NCBI GenBank assembly: GCA_025361385.1
Contig: JANYAJ010000505.1
Location: 1 to 14,377 of the forward strand
Direction: 5' to 3'
Length of the DNA: 14,377 nucleotides
DNA from: Nitrospira sp.
GTDB lineage: Bacteria > Nitrospirota > Nitrospiria > Nitrospirales > Nitrospiraceae
Shown piece by piece: positions 1 to 9,077 of this stretch. The notes under the pieces were generated by a model. The model searched no databases. It saw only the letters and a program-made list of their open reading frames with translations, and had not been told where the DNA came from. A program made the position numbers and the translations under genes. The stretch's first letter is position 1; every line of letters begins with the position of its first letter.

Positions 1-293
1 GTGAGAAAGGCAATCGAATCGGCCGGTTGACCATCCTGCTGGCCGTTGATCCCCATCCAAGGACCAGACGGCTGGCTCACGCCGACCGACAATTCATCGG
101 TCATCACTCGCAATGTGCTTCGAACAATCTGCTCATTAGCCGAGCTGGCCCGTGCGGCTTCGATCGCACTGGTCGTGACATACAGCGACCCAAAGACCAA
201 GGTCGCCATCATGGCGACGAGAGACACAGCCAACAGGACTTCAATGAGAGTGAAACCGTCCTCACTACTGGGGGGTGTTTGCCGAAAAAACAT
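1..293 (-). CDS. gspJ: GspJ, T2SS minor pseudopilin (N-terminal part, runs off window)
   Basis: This is the 5' end of a pseudopilin gene; 97 codons are visible and the rest lies beyond base 1. Translation from the ATG at 293-291 gives a short leader ending in Gly13, then the prepilin motif with Phe14 (FTLIEV) and the invariant Glu at +5 (Glu18), followed by a hydrophobic helix to about residue 36. The prepilin peptidase should cut after Gly13. It directly follows gspI and overlaps its end by 29 bp in another frame, suggesting translational coupling. Position after gspG-H-I in the canonical order argues for GspJ, a minor pseudopilin of the I-J-K tip complex that primes pseudopilus assembly in the inner membrane. 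The C-terminal domain that would confirm this is not in the window. The pseudopilin assignment is firm; the J label rests mainly on gene order. Confidence 0.85.
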   Translation of the reverse strand, partial: MFFRQTPPSSEDGFTLIEVLLAVSLVAMMATLVFGSLYVTTSAIEAARASSANEQIVRSTLRVMTDELSVGVSQPSGPWMGINGQQDGQPADSIAFL

Positions 294-678
294 AGGTACT
301 GACCTCGACCATTTCTTCCGTGGCGCCTCGTGGCCACAACACTTGGATCTTCACTTCCTGCACGATCGGCAATGGCGTGGGTGCAACAATTCTCCTCCAG
401 CGATAATCGGCCGGGCGATTCGTGGTCTCGGCAGTGGCTTGCGATCCCAGGGGGATCGGTTGAAATTCTCCACCCGTCTCACCGAGGGGCAACAGCATCC
501 CCAACTCCGTCTCGATCAACTTTTCCTGCGCGAGGATCGTGGCGGTCGTGAGTTCCTTGGCTCTTGCATGGAGATCGAGGTCCCAATTGCGGAGCCCCAG
601 CAAGATCGGCAGCGCCAGTGCCAGAATGCCAAGCGCGATCAGCACTTCTAATAACGTAAATCCCCGTTCATTTCCCAT
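265..678 (-). CDS. gspI: GspI, T2SS minor pseudopilin
   Basis: A 137-residue protein with a classic type IV prepilin start: a six-residue leader ending in Gly6, then FTLLEV with Glu at +5, and a hydrophobic helix to about residue 29. The length matches small GspI proteins (about 120-135 residues). It is a minor pseudopilin expected to form the pseudopilus tip with GspJ and GspK. The ATG at 678 is preceded by an AAGG element about 7 bp upstream. It lies 43 bp after gspH and its 3' end overlaps the start of gspJ, so it is clearly part of the same operon. The first residues are very typical of the family; the rest was assigned from size and position. It could only be confused with another minor pseudopilin. 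Confidence 0.88.
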   Translation of the reverse strand: MGNERGFTLLEVLIALGILALALPILLGLRNWDLDLHARAKELTTATILAQEKLIETELGMLLPLGETGGEFQPIPLGSQATAETTNRPADYRWRRIVAPTPLPIVQEVKIQVLWPRGATEEMVEVSTYVFSANTPQ

Positions 679-721
679 GAGTAGACCTTACGCGTGATAC
701 AACACGCTCACCGTCGTCAGG

Positions 722-1360
722 TTATTTGACTGCCACCGCGGTTTGTAGCAACGGTCTCACACGATCGGGAATGGTGAGGGGCTTCGAGGGCTCGATCCGT
801 TCATCGCTCATGCGGATCGCTCCTGTGACTGGCTCAATGGCAATGGCCAGCACGTTGTTGTTCTTATCCGCTAGATGCATCGTCATCGGATCGACCCTTC
901 CGGTAGGGTAAAAGAACAGATCGACTTGGCCGGATTCTTTTTTCCCCTGGCTTGCCAGCATGTCTGTGAAGCGAATGGTGTCCGGGAGGTTCAACGGCAT
1001 GGCCCAGGTCGCGTCGATCGGCACCTTTTCTTGATTTCCATCCAGGATCACCGGCCAATAGATCCCTCGATCCAGATCAACGTACAGGTGGACCGTCTTC
1101 TGGGTCAACATAGCCATGCTCTGAAGGGATCGCACGGTTCCGACCATCCGCCGGCCCACTGAGCCGAGATTCTCCTCCAGCGATATTCGAGGCAACACGA
1201 TGCCAAGTAAGCCGACTAGCAAAAAGAGGACAAGGATGATTTCGAGGATGGTAAAGCCTGCGGTGGCCAGACAGGCATGAGGCACGCAGCGTGAGGTGAG
1301 GGGAGGGCAGAGAAGTGCCTCCCCTGTCCCTTGCCCCTTGCCTCTGGCCTCTGGTCTCAT
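722..1360 (-). CDS. gspH: GspH-like T2SS minor pseudopilin with extended leader
   Basis: A 212-residue pseudopilin. The prepilin motif is at Gly35/Phe36 (FTILEI, Glu40 at +5), followed by a hydrophobic helix to about residue 58 and a periplasmic beta-rich domain. The ATG at 1360 lies 3 bp after the gspG stop and has an AAGGA element inside the last gspG codons, so this start is well supported. It gives a 35-residue leader, much longer than the usual 5-15, made of Arg/Gly/Pro-rich sequence encoded by degenerate 7-bp repeats. A GTG at 1285 would give a normal 10-residue leader but has no visible ribosome binding site. The place between gspG and gspI points to GspH. The peptidase must tolerate the long leader, or translation starts downstream. 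Confidence 0.83.
   Translation of the reverse strand: MRPEARGKGQGTGEALLCPPLTSRCVPHACLATAGFTILEIILVLFLLVGLLGIVLPRISLEENLGSVGRRMVGTVRSLQSMAMLTQKTVHLYVDLDRGIYWPVILDGNQEKVPIDATWAMPLNLPDTIRFTDMLASQGKKESGQVDLFFYPTGRVDPMTMHLADKNNNVLAIAIEPVTGAIRMSDERIEPSKPLTIPDRVRPLLQTAVAVK
1325..1359. repeat. Degenerate heptamer repeat inside gspH leader
   Basis: Five consecutive 7-bp units related to TGCCTCT (plus strand) lie at the very start of gspH and encode its Arg/Gly-rich leader residues. A second, looser GCGTGAG-like patch occurs at about 1274-1301, still in the leader. The periodicity is the same 7 bp as in gspG although the unit sequence differs, which suggests a genome-wide class of heptamer strings rather than a gene-specific element. 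Confidence 0.65.
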
Positions 1361-1363
1361 CGT

Positions 1364-1903
1364 TTAATCCTTGTCTAAATTCCAATTCGTAATATCTGCG
1401 TTGATCCCTTCGCCGCCTACTTCACCATCTGTAGCGAGGGAAGTGATCTCGTAATCGCCTTTCGGGCTGGGGCTCAAATACTTATAAGGATTTTGCCAGG
1501 AGTCTTCCGGCAGCTTCGGGAGATAGCCTCCGAGCTTCCACTTTTTCGGGATCACTCCGACCGAAGGTTTTTCGATCAAGGCCTTTAATCCTTGTTCTGT
1601 TGAGGGGTAGACGCCGTTGTCGAGTTTGTAGAGCTGTAAGGCTCCTTCGATATTGCGGATCTGCACCTTGGTGGCCGTACGTTTGGCATCATCCGTTCGC
1701 CCCATGATACGAGGAACGACCAAGGCCGCAAGAATCGCGAGAATGGCCACCACGACCATGATCTCGATGAATGTGAAACCACGCGCGCTTCGGAGGATAT
1801 GGCGTGATGGGTGATGCGTGATGCGTGATAGGTGAGGACTCGGCAGCCGGTGCCTGTTGTTCCACGTCATCTGTGTGCGCTCGAACCGTTCCTTGCCTCT
1901 CAT
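1364..1903 (-). CDS. gspG: GspG, T2SS major pseudopilin with extended leader
   Basis: Major pseudopilin, the main subunit of the periplasmic pseudopilus that pushes substrates through the secretin. I chose the ATG at 1903 because a strong GGGAGGTG sits 4 bp upstream of it, giving 179 residues. The cleavage site is Gly42/Phe43 (FTFIEI, Glu47 at +5), then a hydrophobic helix to about 65. The C-terminal part has family hallmarks: a YKLDNGVYP segment near 92-100, TEQGL near 102, and the GspG calcium-loop-like end with Asp/Gly/Glu residues around 158-170. The 42-residue leader is abnormal; GspG leaders are normally under 15. The only other upstream in-frame ATG nearer the motif (Met12) still leaves 31. 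Part of the leader is translated from a 7-bp tandem repeat. gspF ends 52 bp upstream; gspH follows after 3 bp. Confidence 0.93.
   Translation of the reverse strand: MRGKERFERTQMTWNNRHRLPSPHLSRITHHPSRHILRSARGFTFIEIMVVVAILAILAALVVPRIMGRTDDAKRTATKVQIRNIEGALQLYKLDNGVYPSTEQGLKALIEKPSVGVIPKKWKLGGYLPKLPEDSWQNPYKYLSPSPKGDYEITSLATDGEVGGEGINADITNWNLDKD
1802..1836. repeat. Degenerate heptamer tandem repeat inside gspG leader
   Basis: Five consecutive 7-bp units with consensus GCGTGAT on the plus strand; three match exactly or with one change and the last is diverged. They lie inside the gspG reading frame and encode the His/Ser/Thr-rich part of its leader just before the prepilin motif. Because 7 is not a multiple of 3, changes in copy number would shift the reading frame. 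Confidence 0.85.
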
Positions 1904-1938
1904 CGAACACCTCCCATGTGACTCATCACGCATCACCC
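1809..1938. repeat. 15-bp perfect inverted repeat flanking the gspG start
   Basis: The arm at 1809-1823 (GGGTGATGCGTGATG) is exactly the reverse complement of 1924-1938. The arms belong to two heptamer-repeat patches, one inside the gspG leader and one in the gspF-gspG gap, separated by 100 bp containing the gspG ribosome binding site and start codon. In the mRNA the arms could pair and form a long-loop hairpin that affects gspG translation. The regulatory role is inference; the sequence match is direct. Confidence 0.8.
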
Positions 1939-1955
1939 TTGACTGATCACAGCCT

Positions 1956-3194
1956 CTAGCGGACCATCTGTCCCATCTCAAAGATGGGTAGCAGGATGGC
2001 CACCACAATAAAAAATACCAACACACCCATGACGAGAATCATGATGGGTTCCAGCAGCGATGTAAACCGCGTAATCACCCGATCCACTTCCCCATCGTAA
2101 ATTTGTCCGATTCGACGCAGCATCTCTTCCATTTCACCGCTCCGCTCACCGACCGCAATCATGTGGGTGACCAGGGCGGGAAATTCTCCGCTGCGCTTCA
2201 ACGGCTCGGCAATCGTTTCCCCTTCGCGAATATTCTGCCTGGCCCCCTCAACGGCATGTTCCAGCACTCGATTATTCATGACACGTTTGGCGACATCCAT
2301 GGCATCCAGTAATTGCACACCGCTGGCCAACATCGTCGCCAATGTACTCGTGAGGCGTGAGATGGCGACCATCCTGGCCACTTCGCCGATGAGCGGAATT
2401 TTAAGCAGCCATCGGTCGGACTTGAGCTTCCCCGCTTCCGTGTTCATGGCCCGCCGCACGGACCAGACGATGAGCACCACCCCACCAAGTATCACCACCC
2501 AATAGTCGGCAAGGAAATGGCTGATGCTCATCAAGACCACCGTAGGCCAGGGGAGGGCCTGTTTCAAACTGGTAAAGACCGCGGTGATTTTGGGCACGAC
2601 AAAGGTCATCAGGAAAAAGAGTACCGACACCCCGACAATCAACATCAGGGCTGGGTAGAGGATGGCATTGGTAACTTTGTGTTTGAGTGCCAGCTGCTTT
2701 TCCAGAAACTCTGCGAGGCGGAATAATATTTGATCTAATGCTCCGCTGGCTTCACCGGCCCGGACCATGTGCACGTAAATCTGGGAAAATTCGCGCGGAT
2801 GGCCTTCCAACACCGAGCTATACGACTTGCCTCCACGGATTCCTTCTCGGATATCAGCCATCAGGCTCTTCACGGATTTCTTCTCCGATTGATCGACCAT
2901 CACCCCGAGCGCCTCGACCAGCGGCAGACCTGCCACCAGTAATGTCGCCAGCTGTCTGGTCATCATGGCCACATCGCTGGTGCTGAGGGCAGGGGAATGG
3001 CCGATTCCAGCGGAGGGCCTGCTCGGCGTGCCCGTGGTTGAACCGGCCGTGGCAGATCCCTGTTCCACCACATCGGTGGGAAACACCCCGACTTTCCGCA
3101 ATTTGACGCGCGCAACCTTCGAACTCTCGGCATCGATGATGCCGGTCGCGGTTCCGCCATCGTTTCGATAGCCTTTATAGTGATAGACCGGCAT
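1956..3194 (-). CDS. gspF: GspF, T2SS inner-membrane platform protein
   Basis: A 412-residue polytopic inner-membrane protein, close to the usual GspF length of about 400. It begins with the typical N-terminal MPVYHYKGYR segment, has a Gly/Ser/Thr/Pro-rich linker at about 46-68, then two repeated T2SSF cytoplasmic domains (about 72-175 and 275-375) that share the pattern LATLLVAGLPLVEAL / LATMLASGVQLLDAM and a GE.SG motif (147-151, 349-353). Membrane helices lie at about 178-200, 220-248 and 385-405. It connects the GspE ATPase to pseudopilin assembly. The start is 4 bp after the gspE stop, so the two are probably co-translated. All expected parts are present and nothing looks broken. Confidence 0.96.
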   Translation of the reverse strand: MPVYHYKGYRNDGGTATGIIDAESSKVARVKLRKVGVFPTDVVEQGSATAGSTTGTPSRPSAGIGHSPALSTSDVAMMTRQLATLLVAGLPLVEALGVMVDQSEKKSVKSLMADIREGIRGGKSYSSVLEGHPREFSQIYVHMVRAGEASGALDQILFRLAEFLEKQLALKHKVTNAILYPALMLIVGVSVLFFLMTFVVPKITAVFTSLKQALPWPTVVLMSISHFLADYWVVILGGVVLIVWSVRRAMNTEAGKLKSDRWLLKIPLIGEVARMVAISRLTSTLATMLASGVQLLDAMDVAKRVMNNRVLEHAVEGARQNIREGETIAEPLKRSGEFPALVTHMIAVGERSGEMEEMLRRIGQIYDGEVDRVITRFTSLLEPIMILVMGVLVFFIVVAILLPIFEMGQMVR

Positions 3195-3198
3195 CTCG

Positions 3199-4926
3199 TT
3201 AGATCTCGACTTCCTGTTGCGTGATCCGCATCAATTCCTCGGTCGTCGTGAACCCGTGAAATACTTTCTCTGCGCCTTCATCTTTCAATGTCACCATGCC
3301 CTTTGCCATCGCCGCTTGGCGAATCGACGCCGAATCCGCTTTATTGCCGATCAGACGACGAATCTCTTCGTCCAGCACGAGGAGCTCAAATATGCCTGTC
3401 CGACCTCGATAGCCGGTTTGAGAGCAGGCTGGGCATCCGGCTCCACGATAGAATGTGGGGCGCACCCTCGGAGGGACGATGCCGAGGCGAATCAGTTCTT
3501 CGTCAGCCGGTTGATAGGGCTGCTTGCAGTCCGAACAGACTTGCCGCAGCAACCGCTGGGCTAAGACGGCGACCACTGAGGAGGCGACGAGAAACGGTTC
3601 AATGCCCATATCGATCAATCGAGTGGCCGCGCTCGCGGCATCGTTGGTATGCAGGGTGGAAAAAACCAAATGCCCTGTGAGCGAGGCATGAATGGCGATT
3701 TCGGCGGTTTCACGATCTCGGATTTCACCGATCATAATGACATCGGGATCTTGCCGGAGAATCGATCGAAGCCCCGCGGCAAATGTCAGGTGGATCTTGG
3801 GATTGACCTGCATCTGTCCGACCCCAACCAGCTGATATTCCACCGGATCTTCGACGGTGATGATGTTTTTATCCGGCGCATTGATCTGAGTCAACGCGGC
3901 GTACAGCGTCGTCGTTTTCCCGCTTCCGGTCGGGCCCGTCACGAGAATGATGCCATGGGACAAGTGAATCAGTTGTTGGATGATCCCCAGCCGATCTTGC
4001 GAAAATCCCATCTCGGAGAGATTTAGGAGACGGTTCTCTTTCTCCAGGAGACGCAGGACGACGCGTTCTCCATGGGAGGTCGGCAGTACTGAGACACGCA
4101 GGTCGACATCTTTCCCCGCCGTCCTGATTCGAAACCGGCCATCCTGGGGCAACCGCTTCTCCGCGATGTTCAGACCGGCCATGATCTTCAATCGCGCGAT
4201 GATACTTGCCTGCAGATGCTTGGGGGGGGTAAGGACGGGATAGAGCACTCCGTCAATGCGATACCGCACGACCAGTCCCCGTTCAAACGATTCGAAGTGA
4301 ATATCGCTTGCCCGTTGTCTAGCCGCTTGGAAGAGGACGGAGTTGACTAAACGGATGATGGGGGCTTCATCCGTCGCGTCGAGCAGGTCTGTCGGCTCAT
4401 CTAACTCATGGGCAATTTGATCGAGACTTTCACTGGCTGCGATATCCTCCATGACTTGCTCCGCGCCTGCAGGACTAGCCGCATCGTCATAGACACGATT
4501 CAGGCAGGCTAAGAGCGAAAGACTGGTCGTCAGTATCGGTTTGATCGGAAGCCCGAGCAATAGACGAAGGTCATCCAACGCAGCCGTTTCCATGGGGTCG
4601 GTCGTTGCCACAAGCACTGCGCCATCCTCCGTTTTGAGGGGAAGTACGCGATAGCGACGCGCAAAGTGAATCGGAACCTTCTTGACCCATTCATGGTCAA
4701 CCTGGTTCACATCCAGGTGAGGAAGCCAGGGCAGTTCGAACTGAATCGCGAGTGCTTGCAGAAGGACCTCTTCGGTAATCGCCCGGAGGCGGATCAAGAT
4801 TTCGCCGAGACGTCCCCCTTTGGTCCCTTGAATATTAATCGCCTCAAGCAATTTGGACTCGAGCACGCCGAATCGGTCCTCGAGTATCGCGCCTAGCAGC
4901 GGCCGACTACTGTGTTCGTCGTTCAT
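3199..4926 (-). CDS. gspE: GspE, T2SS assembly ATPase
   Basis: A 575-residue cytoplasmic ATPase of the type II/IV secretion family that powers pseudopilus extension. The N-terminal MshEN/T2SSE_N-like domain (about 1-150) carries the RLGEILIR and RYRVLPL segments typical of the family. The catalytic part has Walker A GPTGSGKT at 331-338, an Asp box at about 352-370, Walker B DVIMIGEIRD at 395-404, and a His box (GHLVFSTLHTND) at 418-429. Four cysteines in two CxxC pairs (464/467 and 498/501) form the zinc-binding module of GspE and PilB-like enzymes. PilB of type IV pili is the main alternative, but the gspF-G-H-I-J genes behind it and gspC in front favour T2SS. No strong ribosome binding site is visible at the ATG. 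Confidence 0.96.
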   Translation of the reverse strand: MNDEHSSRPLLGAILEDRFGVLESKLLEAINIQGTKGGRLGEILIRLRAITEEVLLQALAIQFELPWLPHLDVNQVDHEWVKKVPIHFARRYRVLPLKTEDGAVLVATTDPMETAALDDLRLLLGLPIKPILTTSLSLLACLNRVYDDAASPAGAEQVMEDIAASESLDQIAHELDEPTDLLDATDEAPIIRLVNSVLFQAARQRASDIHFESFERGLVVRYRIDGVLYPVLTPPKHLQASIIARLKIMAGLNIAEKRLPQDGRFRIRTAGKDVDLRVSVLPTSHGERVVLRLLEKENRLLNLSEMGFSQDRLGIIQQLIHLSHGIILVTGPTGSGKTTTLYAALTQINAPDKNIITVEDPVEYQLVGVGQMQVNPKIHLTFAAGLRSILRQDPDVIMIGEIRDRETAEIAIHASLTGHLVFSTLHTNDAASAATRLIDMGIEPFLVASSVVAVLAQRLLRQVCSDCKQPYQPADEELIRLGIVPPRVRPTFYRGAGCPACSQTGYRGRTGIFELLVLDEEIRRLIGNKADSASIRQAAMAKGMVTLKDEGAEKVFHGFTTTEELMRITQQEVEI

Positions 4927-5166
4927 TACAGAATATCCATGAAGAGTTGCTCGTCCCTGGAACGGTCACAGGCCTTGGCGCTGGACCTCAAACCCTTGTG
5001 AGGTATAAGGAGCGTCTCTACCTGATATCGCCGGCAAGGTCATGCCGGCCATCCCTTCTCGCCTTTCAAAGGGAGCTGTGCCCATCCCTACGCTCGCAAA
5101 GGCTCCAGAGTGACAGCGAACTGTCGAAAGCAGAAAGGAGCTGAAGTAAATGAGGATACAGCGGAC
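4927..5166. other. gspC-gspE intergenic gap with a short hairpin
   Basis: These 240 bp separate the gspC stop from the gspE start, unlike the near-zero gaps elsewhere in the cluster. I see no convincing coding sequence. A 6-bp perfect stem (GCCGGC at 5030-5035 and 5044-5049) with an 8-nt loop is present but has no T-run on either strand, so it is not a standard intrinsic terminator. In many T2SS operons gspD sits at this point; here it is absent. The gap may hold a secondary promoter for gspE, but I cannot identify one. Confidence 0.5.
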
Positions 5167-6051
5167 TCAGCGAATGTCGAACGTCATTGCAGTTCGCTGA
5201 TTGTTACGCAGCACGTCTAGTTTCACTGTCTTCTCGTTGCGAAGCTGCTGGAAGAGCGTAAGCATGGTGCCAGGATCTCGAATATTCACACCATTGACCT
5301 GCTGGAGAACATCCCCGTACTTCAAGCCAATTTTTTCATAAAAGCTTGAGGGGGCAATGTAATCTAGTCGGAATCCATTCATCGCTCCGTTCACCAGGTA
5401 GGGCACGGCTCTCGCCTGGGAGAGTAACTTTGGTAAATCGCCCATCGCTTGTTCAACATCTCTCCGATCGAGGACGGTACGCACAGGGCTCCCAGGCGCT
5501 TGAGCGACGGCTACTGCTGCTGTGACTGGGGCAGCCAGGGGCTTCTCAATCTGAGAGGCGGCGAGTTCAAGCAACTCCTGCTGATCGCCCTGACGTACGA
5601 CCATCCCATCCCGACGGATTTCACTGATTTCGCCTACATCGGGTATATGGTCGTGCAGCTGGAAAAACAGTTGTCGTTTGCTGGAAAGCTCCTCTACGAT
5701 GACCGAGACTCCCCCGTGCTCGCCGAGGACCACTCCGAGCAGCTTGAGTTTCGACGCCAGATTTAATGGAGCTCGTGAAGGTTGCGTGCTGGCTCCTGCT
5801 GTGCTTATACCTAGAGGATCAGGAGGGAGGGGAAAGAGTCCGCTCGCCAGAATCGTCTCAGCGATCGCGGGCACAGAGGCCTTCGCCTCAGCCTCTCGAT
5901 TGAAAACCGATGAAGGACGCACCGATCCGATCGGAACAGATAACGTTTCGGCAATAAACGCATTGACAATGTGCGCCATAAAAAAGGCGCCACTAAGTAA
6001 GTAGGCGATGATGATGGCTCGACGCATAGTCATAATATTCGCAAACACCAT
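5167..6051 (-). CDS. gspC: GspC, T2SS inner-membrane/periplasmic coupling protein with PDZ domain
   Basis: From the ATG at 6051 the protein has 294 residues, near the usual GspC size of about 270-300. It has a short cytoplasmic N-terminus, one membrane helix at about 11-33, an Ala/Pro-rich linker, an HR-like beta domain at about 97-160 (KLKLLGVVLGE start, then RRDGMVVRQGDQQELLEL), a second Ala/Pro linker at 170-190, and a C-terminal PDZ domain at about 205-293 (NGFRLDYIAPSSFYEKIGLKYGDVLQQVNG). GspC binds the secretin GspD through the HR domain and takes part in substrate recruitment. Starts at 6033 and 6027 are also possible; the longer in-frame extension to 6138 is less GspC-like. An AAGGA lies 11 bp before the chosen ATG. 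The gene heads the gsp run and is divergent from gmd. Confidence 0.9.
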   Translation of the reverse strand: MVFANIMTMRRAIIIAYLLSGAFFMAHIVNAFIAETLSVPIGSVRPSSVFNREAEAKASVPAIAETILASGLFPLPPDPLGISTAGASTQPSRAPLNLASKLKLLGVVLGEHGGVSVIVEELSSKRQLFFQLHDHIPDVGEISEIRRDGMVVRQGDQQELLELAASQIEKPLAAPVTAAVAVAQAPGSPVRTVLDRRDVEQAMGDLPKLLSQARAVPYLVNGAMNGFRLDYIAPSSFYEKIGLKYGDVLQQVNGVNIRDPGTMLTLFQQLRNEKTVKLDVLRNNQRTAMTFDIR

Positions 6052-6387
6052 TATAACAGTCGTCCTTGGGCAAGGATATTCTAGTGTGGCAGACGGTCTC
6101 GTGCAAGAACAACCCTCATCTCCTTGGGGAAGAGGCAATCCTTCCCGTTGCCGGCCCTAACACCACAGCGAGGACAAGGGAGTCTGTGTTTGCCTCATAT
6201 CCCGTTCCCGGAACTTGTATGGCCTCACGTGAGACGCATCGTGATGGTAAAAAGGCTTAAGAGGCAGGACTCGAGTGAACCGCGGTGACCACGTAGAACG
6301 ACCGTGAGAACCGAATCCCGTATAGACAAGACTACACGAGCCAGACATAATTCATTCTTCTGCTGATGTCACCGAAGGAGTGGTCTT
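6052..6387. other. Divergent intergenic region between gspC and gmd
   Basis: These 336 bp should hold the promoters for both gspC (leftward) and gmd (rightward). On the plus strand there is a good promoter-like element (listed separately) and two short palindromes: GTTCC-C-GGAAC at 6204-6214 and CTCACGTGAG at 6224-6233. These could be regulator sites, but short palindromes occur by chance. A TATAAT lies on the minus strand at 6057-6052, directly before the gspC ATG, without a good -35. A 63-codon minus-strand ORF here has no recognisable features and I do not call it. Confidence 0.5.
6323..6351 (+). promoter_or_regulatory. Candidate sigma70-type promoter for gmd-fcl
   Basis: A TAGACA (6323-6328) and a CATAAT (6346-6351) each match the sigma70 consensus at five of six positions and are separated by exactly 17 bp. 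Transcription would begin near 6358, leaving a leader of about 30 nt before the gmd GTG. The AAGGAG ribosome binding site at 6375-6380 lies within that leader. The match is seen directly; activity is inferred. Confidence 0.55.
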
Positions 6388-8357
<1,970 letters not shown>

Positions 8358-8552
8358 GATTGGCCCCATCTCTTGGCCTGTCGAGAGAGCACATTTGAAC
8401 AACGTTGCCATTGCGGGCTCATTTTCCCCATTCTCAGGCATAGGAGAACAGGAGAAAAGGCATTGAAACATAACGTATTCACGAGATGGCCGGGATGGCC
8501 TAAAACTTGCTCACTTGGTGCTATTTGGTCCCCACGCTACAGGAAACTACAC

Positions 8553-9077
8553 GTGAACGAATCTAACCCATCGCCCCTGACACAGAAGGACCCTCGACCT
8601 TCATTCCAGGCCTTATCGGACACGGACAACAGTACTGCGATACCAAAAACAACTAGCCCAACCATCGAAGCCTCCTGTTCGACAGAGACGCCGAATGGGC
8701 ACGAGTCGTACGAACGAGGAACGGCACTCAAGAACGTGGGCCTGTTCAAACAAGCAGCGGAACATTTTGAGGAATCTGCACAGGACCCCATATACAGGTT
8801 GAAGGGGCTTGCACAAATGGGGCTATGCCTTAAGAGGACCGGCAAGCAAGACGAAGCCGTCATGGCATTTCGCCGAGCCCTCCAAGTGCCCTCAGCATCG
8901 TCGAAGGAACGAGTGCAGATCCTCTACCTCTTAGGACGAACGTTAGAGTCCCTCGGGCGTATTCCTGAAAGCTTGGAGACCTATCGATGGCTCCGGCGTG
9001 AATCTCCGCAATATCGGGATGTCGCCACACGAATCGAATCGTTGAGCACAAGACGCATGCACCCCAACCTGCGCTAA
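8553..9077 (+). CDS. Small TPR-repeat protein, paralogue of the ATPase C-terminal domain
   Basis: From GTG 8553 (AGGAA 7 bp upstream) this gives 174 residues. The first ~50 are Ser/Thr/Pro-rich and probably disordered. Residues 52-164 contain tetratricopeptide-like helices (ALKNVGLFKQAAEHFEESAQ, GLCLKRTGKQDEAVMAFRRAL, LGRTLESLGRIPESLETY). This part aligns without gaps to the C-terminal domain of the ATPase fragment ending at 12392, with 47 of 113 residues identical by hand count. It has no signal peptide or membrane helix. A TTG at 8463 with GGAG 8 bp upstream is an alternative in-frame start and would add 30 residues of unconvincing sequence. The function is unknown; TPRs bind proteins, so it may be an adaptor in polysaccharide assembly, or the remnant of a second ATPase-TPR gene whose head was lost. 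It sits between fcl and wecB on the same strand. Confidence 0.75.
   Translation: MNESNPSPLTQKDPRPSFQALSDTDNSTAIPKTTSPTIEASCSTETPNGHESYERGTALKNVGLFKQAAEHFEESAQDPIYRLKGLAQMGLCLKRTGKQDEAVMAFRRALQVPSASSKERVQILYLLGRTLESLGRIPESLETYRWLRRESPQYRDVATRIESLSTRRMHPNLR

Noticed and set aside
2161..2505. Plus-strand ORF of 114 codons inside gspF (and similar antisense ORFs inside gspE and wecB).
   Set aside because: They mirror well-supported genes on the other strand and have no features of real proteins.
5030..5049. GCCGGC stem-loop as a terminator after gspC.
   Set aside because: No T-run follows on either strand and the stem is only 6 bp.
5060..5145. GCAAAGGCTCC on the plus strand recalls the core of the c-di-GMP (GEMM-I) riboswitch.
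   Set aside because: The other conserved parts, including the 5' CACGCACAGGGCAAACC-like block and the receptor helix, are absent, and the strand points away from gspE.
6157..6348. 63-codon minus-strand ORF between gspC and gmd.
   Set aside because: No family resemblance and no clear ribosome binding site; it spans the likely promoter region.
8373..8462. N-terminal extension of the TPR protein from TTG 8373.
   Set aside because: The Cys/Arg-rich sequence looks like non-coding DNA and the codon has no ribosome binding site.
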